A stretch of DNA of 64,000 nucleotides, from the NCBI GenBank assembly GCA_963748545.1, contig CAVVJO010000015.1:62001-126000 (forward strand). Reading direction: 5' to 3'. The notes under the pieces were generated by a model. It did no database searches, was not told the DNA's origin, and saw only the letters and a program-made list of their open reading frames with translations. Positions 59,167 through 64,000 of the stretch are shown in pieces. Within the stretch, counting starts at the first letter, position 1. Each line of letters starts with the position of its first letter. The stretch comes from Roseiarcus sp963748545. GTDB taxonomy: Bacteria; Pseudomonadota; Alphaproteobacteria; Rhizobiales; Beijerinckiaceae. A program made the translations under genes and the position numbers.

Positions 59167-60201
59167 ATGACCTTTCATCGCGACGTCGTCGGCGCCATCG
59201 GGGGGACGCCGCTCATTCGCCTCCGGGCCGCTTCGGAGGCGACCGGCTGCACAATTCTGGGGAAGGCGGAATTCATGAACCCCGGCGGCTCGGTCAAAGA
59301 CCGCGCCGCATTGGCGATCATCCGGGACGCGGAGGCGCGGGGGGCGTTGCGTGCGCGCGGCGCCATCGTTGAGGGAACGGCCGGCAATACCGGGATCGGC
59401 ATCGCCATGGTGGCGGGCGCGCTCGGCTACCGCTCTGTCATCGTCATTCCCGACACCCAGTCGCAGGAGAAGAAGGACCTGTTGCGGCTCGCCGGAGCAG
59501 AATTGATCGAAATCCCCGCGGTTCCCTACGCCAATCCCAACAATTACGTCCGCTATTCCGGTCGCCTGGCCGAGGCGCTCGCCAAGACCGAGCCGGGCGG
59601 CGCCGTCTGGGCCAACCAGTTCGACAACATCGCCAATCGACGGGGCCACTACGAAACGACAGGCCCCGAGATTTTCAACGACCTCGACGGCAAGCTCGAC
59701 GGCTTTGTCAGCGCCGTCGGATCCGGAGGTACGCTCGCAGGGGTCGGCATGGCGCTCAAGGAGCGCAATCCCGCCATCAAGATCGCGCTCGCGGACCCGA
59801 TGGGATCGGCGCTCTATTCCTACTATACGACGGGCGAACTCAAGGCTTCCGGCTCGTCGATCACCGAGGGCATCGGTCAGGGTCGGGTGGTCGCCAACCT
59901 CGAAGGCGCGCCGGTCGACGTCGCCTATCAAATTCCGGACGAGGAGGCGCTGCCGATCGTCTTCGATCTCACAATCCAGGAAGGCCTGCTGGTCGGCGGC
60001 TCCTCCGGCGTCAATATCGCCGGCGCGATCCGCCTCGCGCGCGAACTCGGACCGGGCCACACGATCGTCACGTTGTTATGCGATTCCGGCGCCCGCTACG
60101 CTTCCAAGCTGTTCAATCCGGCCTTCCTGCGCGAGAAGAACCTCGCAGTTCCCGCGTGGCTCGAGGCCAAAGGTCGCGCCCCGGACGTGTTCGTCTCATG
60201 A
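59167..60201 (+). CDS. cysK: Cysteine synthase (O-acetylserine sulfhydrylase)
   Basis: 344 residues. PLP enzyme forming cysteine from O-acetylserine and sulfide. PLP Lys in NPGGSVKDRAALAII, substrate loop EGTAGNTGIGIAM, cofactor phosphate loop VSAVGSGGTLAGVGMAL and C-terminal Ser region LLCDSGARYASK. A loop insertion ANPNNYVRYSGRLAE, typical of one alphaproteobacterial subgroup, makes it slightly longer than E. coli CysK. ATG 59167. Its TGA overlaps the start of the next gene (ATGA). Confidence 0.93.
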   Translation: MTFHRDVVGAIGGTPLIRLRAASEATGCTILGKAEFMNPGGSVKDRAALAIIRDAEARGALRARGAIVEGTAGNTGIGIAMVAGALGYRSVIVIPDTQSQEKKDLLRLAGAELIEIPAVPYANPNNYVRYSGRLAEALAKTEPGGAVWANQFDNIANRRGHYETTGPEIFNDLDGKLDGFVSAVGSGGTLAGVGMALKERNPAIKIALADPMGSALYSYYTTGELKASGSSITEGIGQGRVVANLEGAPVDVAYQIPDEEALPIVFDLTIQEGLLVGGSSGVNIAGAIRLARELGPGHTIVTLLCDSGARYASKLFNPAFLREKNLAVPAWLEAKGRAPDVFVS

Positions 60202-60905
60202 CCGACACCCTGTTCCGCGACGACGCCTATCGGCGGGAGACCCCGGCGAGGATCGTCTCCGCCGAGACCCGCGGCGTCGCTCTCGACCGCACCGTCTTCT
60301 ACCCCCAGGGCGGCGGACAATCGGGCGATCAGGGCGAACTGATCGTCGAGAGCGGCGCAACGGTTCCAATCGTCAACACCATCTACGACGCCGACCGCAG
60401 GACCATTCTGCACGTTCCCGCGGAGGGCGCCGCCCTCCCGGCTCCCGGCTCGACCGTCGTCGCCCGGATCGACTGGGACCGCCGCTACAAGCGCATGCGC
60501 GCCCATACCGCGTTGCATCTGCTCTCGGTCGCCCTGCCCTATCCGGTCACCGGAGGTTCGGTTGGCGACGGCGAAGGCAGGCTGGACTTCGACTGCGAAG
60601 CGCTGCTCGACAAGGCCGAGGTCGAGCGCAAGCTCAATGAGCTCATCGCGCTTGACGCGCCAGTCGGTTGTCGGTGGATCACCGACGAGGAGCTCGACGC
60701 CAATCCTGCGCTGATCAAGACCATGGCGGTGAAACCTCCGCGCGGCGCCGGCAAGGTTCGCCTTGTGGCGATCGAAGGCCTGGACCTTCAGCCCTGCGGC
60801 GGCACGCATGTCGCCCGCACCGGGGAAATCGGCGCGGCCTCGGTCACGCAGATCGAAAAGAAGGGCAAGCTCAATCGCCGCGTCCGCATCGTCCTCTCCC
60901 CTTAA
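60198..60905 (+). CDS. Alanyl-tRNA editing protein (AlaX-like)
   Basis: 235 residues. Free-standing editing domain that hydrolyses Ser- or Gly-tRNA(Ala). The zinc site is complete: HTALH (residues ~97-101, RAHTALHLLS) and C-GGTH (LQPCGGTHVA). N-terminal VFYPQGGGQSGDQG is the glycine-rich loop of the family. It starts inside the cysK stop (ATGA), so translation is coupled. The link to cysteine synthesis could balance serine-pool-dependent mischarging, an inference. Confidence 0.92.
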   Translation: MTDTLFRDDAYRRETPARIVSAETRGVALDRTVFYPQGGGQSGDQGELIVESGATVPIVNTIYDADRRTILHVPAEGAALPAPGSTVVARIDWDRRYKRMRAHTALHLLSVALPYPVTGGSVGDGEGRLDFDCEALLDKAEVERKLNELIALDAPVGCRWITDEELDANPALIKTMAVKPPRGAGKVRLVAIEGLDLQPCGGTHVARTGEIGAASVTQIEKKGKLNRRVRIVLSP

Positions 60906-60920
60906 GCGAGTGCCAGAGCC

Positions 60921-61766
60921 ATGCCCTCCTCCAACTTCTGCACGACCGAGCAACTTGCCGCCGAACTCGGCAAGCCCGATCTCGGCGTGATCGATGGGTC
61001 CTGGCATCTGCCCAACACGGGACAACTCGGCGCGGTCGAATTTCCGCTCGGGCATATCCCCGGCGCGGTCTATTTCGACATCGACGTCATCGCCGACCGC
61101 GACAGCGGCCTGCCGCACATGCTGCCCAAGCCCGACCACCTCGCCGCGGAGATGACCAGGCTCGGCCTCGGCGACGGGATGCGCTTCGTGGTGTACGATG
61201 TGCTCGGCCTGTTCGCGGCCGCGAGGGTCTGGTGGACGCTTCGGGCCTACGGGGCGCACGACGTGCGAATCCTCGACGGAGGCTTGACCAAATGGATCGT
61301 CGAGGGTCGGAAGCTCGAGACCGGGCCCGCCCATCCGACCCCGCGACCCTTCACGCCGCGGCTCGACGAGGCCTTCCTGGCCTCGCTGGACCAGGTCCGC
61401 GCGGCGCTGGCGAACGGCTCGGCGCAAGTCGTGGACGCCCGCCCCGGCGAGCGCTTTCGCGGCGAGGCGCCCGAACCCCGCGCGGGCCTCAAGAGCGGAC
61501 ACATGCCCGGCAGTCTCAACCTGCCGTTCAGCGAGGTGGTCCAGCATGGCCGGCTGAAACCGACCGACACGCTGAAGGCGATCTTCGCCACGCACAAGGT
61601 CGACCTCGGCAAGCCCATCATCACGACCTGCGGTTCCGGCGTCAGCGCCGCCATCCTGGCGCTGGCGGTGGAGGAAGCCGGCGGCAAGATCGCGGGTCTG
61701 TACGATGGCTCGTGGGCGGAATGGGGCGGGCGCGACGACTGCCCAGTGGCGACTGGCGCGGGCTGA
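60921..61766 (+). CDS. sseA: 3-mercaptopyruvate sulfurtransferase
   Basis: 281 residues, two rhodanese domains. The first is inactive (FVVYDVLGLFAAARVWW), the second carries the active Cys in ITTCGSGVSAAILAL. CGSG-T/V is the mercaptopyruvate signature, versus CRxGx in thiosulfate sulfurtransferases. Moves sulfur from 3-mercaptopyruvate to thiol acceptors. 15 bp after alaX, so the third gene of the cysK operon. Confidence 0.93.
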   Translation: MPSSNFCTTEQLAAELGKPDLGVIDGSWHLPNTGQLGAVEFPLGHIPGAVYFDIDVIADRDSGLPHMLPKPDHLAAEMTRLGLGDGMRFVVYDVLGLFAAARVWWTLRAYGAHDVRILDGGLTKWIVEGRKLETGPAHPTPRPFTPRLDEAFLASLDQVRAALANGSAQVVDARPGERFRGEAPEPRAGLKSGHMPGSLNLPFSEVVQHGRLKPTDTLKAIFATHKVDLGKPIITTCGSGVSAAILALAVEEAGGKIAGLYDGSWAEWGGRDDCPVATGAG

Positions 61767-62633
61767 CGCCTTGGGCGTCCGAATTTTCTCGGGCGCGGAA
61801 TCCATGTTTTCAAGGTGTTGCTAATCGTTTCCCGGGCGACCGGACGGCCCCGCCAAACTGGAGAAGGGTCCGCGCGAGCGAGAGCTGGGGCGTTCCGTCC
61901 CCGGCGCAAGGAGCAGCCCTGATCCTCTCCGGGGCGGGCTCTCCGGCCGACGACAGTCCCGGTCTGCGTCGGCAGGCAGCCAAGAGCCCGCCGGTAGGCT
62001 CCGGAAATGAGTTTTTCCAAGGGCTTGCGGCCCGCTTTGGTTCCGTGTGCGCGGCCCCCCGCACGCCATGATGGCGCTCGCGCTCGGTCGCGCTCACCCG
62101 TCTGACCGCTGCAAGGCTTTTGCCCGTCAGACTGTCGAGGGGGGCGGGATAGAGATCGAGAGGGATCGGCGAGGGAGCGCATGGAGTCATTTCTGCTTTA
62201 GGGAATAGTGATCGATATTTTTCCGATGTCAAGAAATTGTCGATTGCGTCCGAGTTCGAACGGTTTGCCCGCGTCGCCAGCGTCGCCACGATCGCATCGA
62301 CGGGATGCCGATCGCCGGCCGCCCCGGACCGGCGCCCGGGCTGGCCGACGGCTTTCGCTCGCCACCCCTTAGCCTCCCGCCGATCCTGCAGACGTCCCGC
62401 GTCGGGTCGACCGCCGACTCGCCTTTCGTCATCGTCCTGCACCCTCTGACGGCCGCCCCCAGAGAGAGGGACGTATAAAGGGGCCAATGTTATTGGTGTT
62501 AAATTTTTCTTTCCAACCCGACGCAGGTGTGCGATGTTAACTACCGTAACTGTCTCATTTACGGTTGCGCTTAGTTGTTTTTGGGCGGTTCGTGGCGATA
62601 CCGTTCCGCACTGGTAGGATCAAGAGGAACTCT
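61767..62633. other. 867-bp intergenic region before the PEP-CTERM genes
   Basis: No supported gene; open frames on the minus strand have no family features. Bases 62460-62620 are A/T-richer and hold two dyads: CCAAT-GTT-ATTGG (62484-62496) and ACCGTAA-N9-TTACGGT (62543-62565). These are candidate operator sites for the PEP-CTERM genes that follow. Confidence 0.55.
62543..62565. promoter_or_regulatory. Dyad upstream of the PEP-CTERM genes
   Basis: Perfect 7-bp arms ACCGTAA/TTACGGT with a 9-bp spacer, 69 bp upstream of ATG 62634. Spacing fits a dimeric regulator contacting one face of DNA. Confidence 0.5.
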
Positions 62634-62942
62634 ATGAGTTCAGAGGTCATCATGATCGGAGCCATGCTTGTCGCCGGCGCGTCCGCTCCCGCGCTGGCCG
62701 GAAATTTGGTGCAGAACGGCGACGGCGGAAAGCCGGTTCCAGCCCTGCGCGGACGTCCGCGAAACGCCGCAGCGCCGCCTCAGACCCGCCGTGATCGCCT
62801 GACAATGCGAGCGAAGTCGGCGGCCGGACATCGTCCGGCCGACCGCGATCTTGGCGCGCGGGAACGAAATCTCGCGTTTAATGTTAACAGACGAGCCGCC
62901 CTGGGGAGGGCCGGCTTTCCACACCGTTTGGGGGCATCGTGA
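62634..62942 (+). pseudogene. Truncated PEP-CTERM-type protein remnant
   Basis: Starts with a good ribosome site (AGAGGAA, ATG 62634) and a signal peptide like that of the next gene (MIGAMLVAGASAPALAGN versus IGAIALVAASAPALAS), followed by NLVQNGD, the usual mature start of PEP-CTERM proteins (NLVQNGDFE). It then loses homology and reads as basic low-complexity sequence to a stop overlapping the next gene. A hairpin CGGCCGGA-CATCG-TCCGGCCG lies at 62821-62841. Confidence 0.6.
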
Positions 62943-63763
62943 TCTTCAAATCTGTTGCGATCGGAGCGATCGCGCTTGTCGCCGCCTCGGCGCCTGCCCT
63001 TGCGAGCACCGAACTCATCATCGACGGGAACTTCGAGCAGCTCACGAACGGCTACGGGCAGCTCAACGAAGGCTATACCTCGGCGATCGGATGGAGCACC
63101 ACGGGTTACAATTTCGTGATGCATTCGGGAACCGACGGGGCATACAGCAACCAATTCCAGAAAACGGCTTACCTTTGGGACGCCGCGAACATGGGGACCG
63201 CAAACAACCCCCAGCCCAACACTTGGAACGGCCTGACTGAAAGCGGCGTGGGCAATTTCGCCGCATTGGACGGAGACCTCGATGGTCCCACCATTACTGA
63301 ACCGCTCACACAGACCGTCAATGGGCTCGTCGTTGGCCGCGCGTACACGCTCAGCTTCAACTACGCCTTCGCCCAGCAGTACGGCTCCAACCAAAGTGTG
63401 GCAGAGGATCTCACGGTTGGATTCGGCGGCGTCAGCATCACCACCTTGCCGAGCGCCTTCACGGACTGTGACAGAAACGGAAACAACTGCACAGGCGGAT
63501 ACTTGAACCCGGAGCACGGTTTCTCCGGCTGGGCCACCTATACGGCGACATTCATAGCGAACAGTTCCTCTGAGGTTTTGTCCTTTCTCGCCAGCGGCAG
63601 CAAGGAGGTTCCGCCGTTCGTGCTGATCAGCGACGTGTCGCTGATCGATCCACCCCCCGTCCCCGAGCCGGCGACCTGGGTGTTGATGGGCCTCGGTTTC
63701 GCCGGCCTCGGCTTCCTCGGCCTCCGCGCAAAGCGCCGAAGGGCCGCCGCCACGATCGGCTGA
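62939..63763 (+). CDS. PEP-CTERM sorting-domain exoprotein
   Basis: 274 residues from GTG 62939. Signal peptide to ~22, then a secreted beta-sandwich-like region (LIIDGNFEQLTNGYGQLNEG, LTQTVNGLVVGRAYTLSFNYA) and a C-terminal sorting signal VPEPATWVLMGLGFAGLGFLG followed by LRAKRRR. Such proteins are processed by exosortase and retained at or beyond the outer membrane, often with exopolysaccharide. No exosortase gene is in the window. Residues NFE and the glycine/asparagine-rich middle match the NLVxNGxFE group. Confidence 0.92.
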   Translation: MIFKSVAIGAIALVAASAPALASTELIIDGNFEQLTNGYGQLNEGYTSAIGWSTTGYNFVMHSGTDGAYSNQFQKTAYLWDAANMGTANNPQPNTWNGLTESGVGNFAALDGDLDGPTITEPLTQTVNGLVVGRAYTLSFNYAFAQQYGSNQSVAEDLTVGFGGVSITTLPSAFTDCDRNGNNCTGGYLNPEHGFSGWATYTATFIANSSSEVLSFLASGSKEVPPFVLISDVSLIDPPPVPEPATWVLMGLGFAGLGFLGLRAKRRRAAATIG

Positions 63764-64000
63764 CCGCCGCGCCTGAAGCCCAGCTGTCGCGGGGCCGCCA
63801 AAGCGAGCGACGGGCAAGAAGAAAGCGTCAGCCGAGGCCACGCGAGGCGCGAACAGACGTTTAGGCAACCGAGGTTGTGTTCGTCCAGACCTTGAAGCTC
63901 GCCTTTCGGTCGCCCCCCGATTTCCCGCGTAAGTATCACGCCGCCGCCAGAGCGAAAAAGACGAGTAAGAATAAGATGTTAGTGGCGCGATCCTTCCCGT
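63764..64000. other. Right-edge sequence without a supported gene
   Basis: 237 bp downstream of the PEP-CTERM gene. No family-like frame or RNA gene was seen. Confidence 0.4.

Noticed and set aside
61810..62487. Possible 225-codon minus-strand gene in the intergenic region
   Set aside because: Irregular composition, several overlapping alternative frames, no recognisable motif or ribosome site; treated as non-coding.
1..64000. tRNA, rRNA, insertion sequence or prophage
   Set aside because: No tRNA-like T-loop/acceptor combinations, rRNA segments, transposase or integrase motifs were recognised by eye; a covariance-model scan would be needed to exclude tRNAs fully.

Overview
The window is about two thirds G+C and comes from an alphaproteobacterium of the order Hyphomicrobiales (Rhizobiales). 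The best evidence is gene order: dusB-ntrB-ntrC-ntrY-ntrX followed by hfq-hflX, cckA divergent from a FliO-family gene, and a giant coiled-coil protein resembling the growth pole ring protein (GPR/RgsE) of polar-growing Rhizobiales. No rRNA, tRNA, insertion sequence, prophage or CRISPR array was recognised.

Layout. 1-4 kb: 5' end of a FliO-like gene and divergent cckA (cell-cycle hybrid kinase). 4-8 kb: HxlR regulator, divergent MFS exporter, SDR, hotdog thioesterase, DNA methyltransferase repair protein, then a stray 183-bp copy of the cckA receiver domain. 8-12.6 kb: accessory stretch with a decayed winged-helix/TolB/TPR regulator, an exported dienelactone-hydrolase-like enzyme, two tandem exported paralogues of unknown function and a SnoaL-like protein. 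12.7-16.9 kb: MoxR ATPase, SixA-like phosphatase, YcjX/YcjF pair. 16.9-20.2 kb: large FAD oxidoreductase joined in frame to an acetoacetate-decarboxylase-like protein. 20.3-23.3 and 41.7-45.0 kb: two class III cyclase/AAA/TPR proteins. 23.9-29.3 kb: OprB porin, MsrQ-like membrane protein, Yip1-family protein, DUF2161 protein, ferredoxin reductase and [2Fe-2S] ferredoxin. 29.4-37.9 kb: Hpt protein and the ~2,560-residue GPR-like protein. 37.9-40.4 kb: malonyl-CoA synthetase and an aldolase-fold protein lacking its metal ligands. 40.5-41.6 kb: an A/T-richer island with a putative HExxH metallopeptidase and an unknown partner. 45-47 kb: PoxB-type enzyme. 47.5-57.4 kb: hflX, hfq and the nitrogen two-component cluster. 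57.5-61.8 kb: small exported protein, DUF3253 protein, YdcF protein and the cysK-alaX-sseA group. 62.6-63.8 kb: PEP-CTERM protein and a truncated relative.

How the parts connect. Regulation dominates: CckA and an Hpt protein (cell-cycle phosphorelay components), NtrBC and NtrYX (nitrogen status), Hfq (sRNA regulation) and two predicted cyclases. The GPR-like protein ties the window to polar growth. The cysK-alaX-sseA block combines cysteine synthesis, tRNA proofreading and sulfur transfer.

Quality caveat. At least a dozen otherwise intact genes, including essential ones, are broken by single-base insertions or deletions whose removal restores a perfect family sequence. This looks like residual sequencing or assembly error. 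Such genes are given as whole CDSs with the break noted; only the multiply broken regulator at 8-9.8 kb and two fragments are called pseudogenes.
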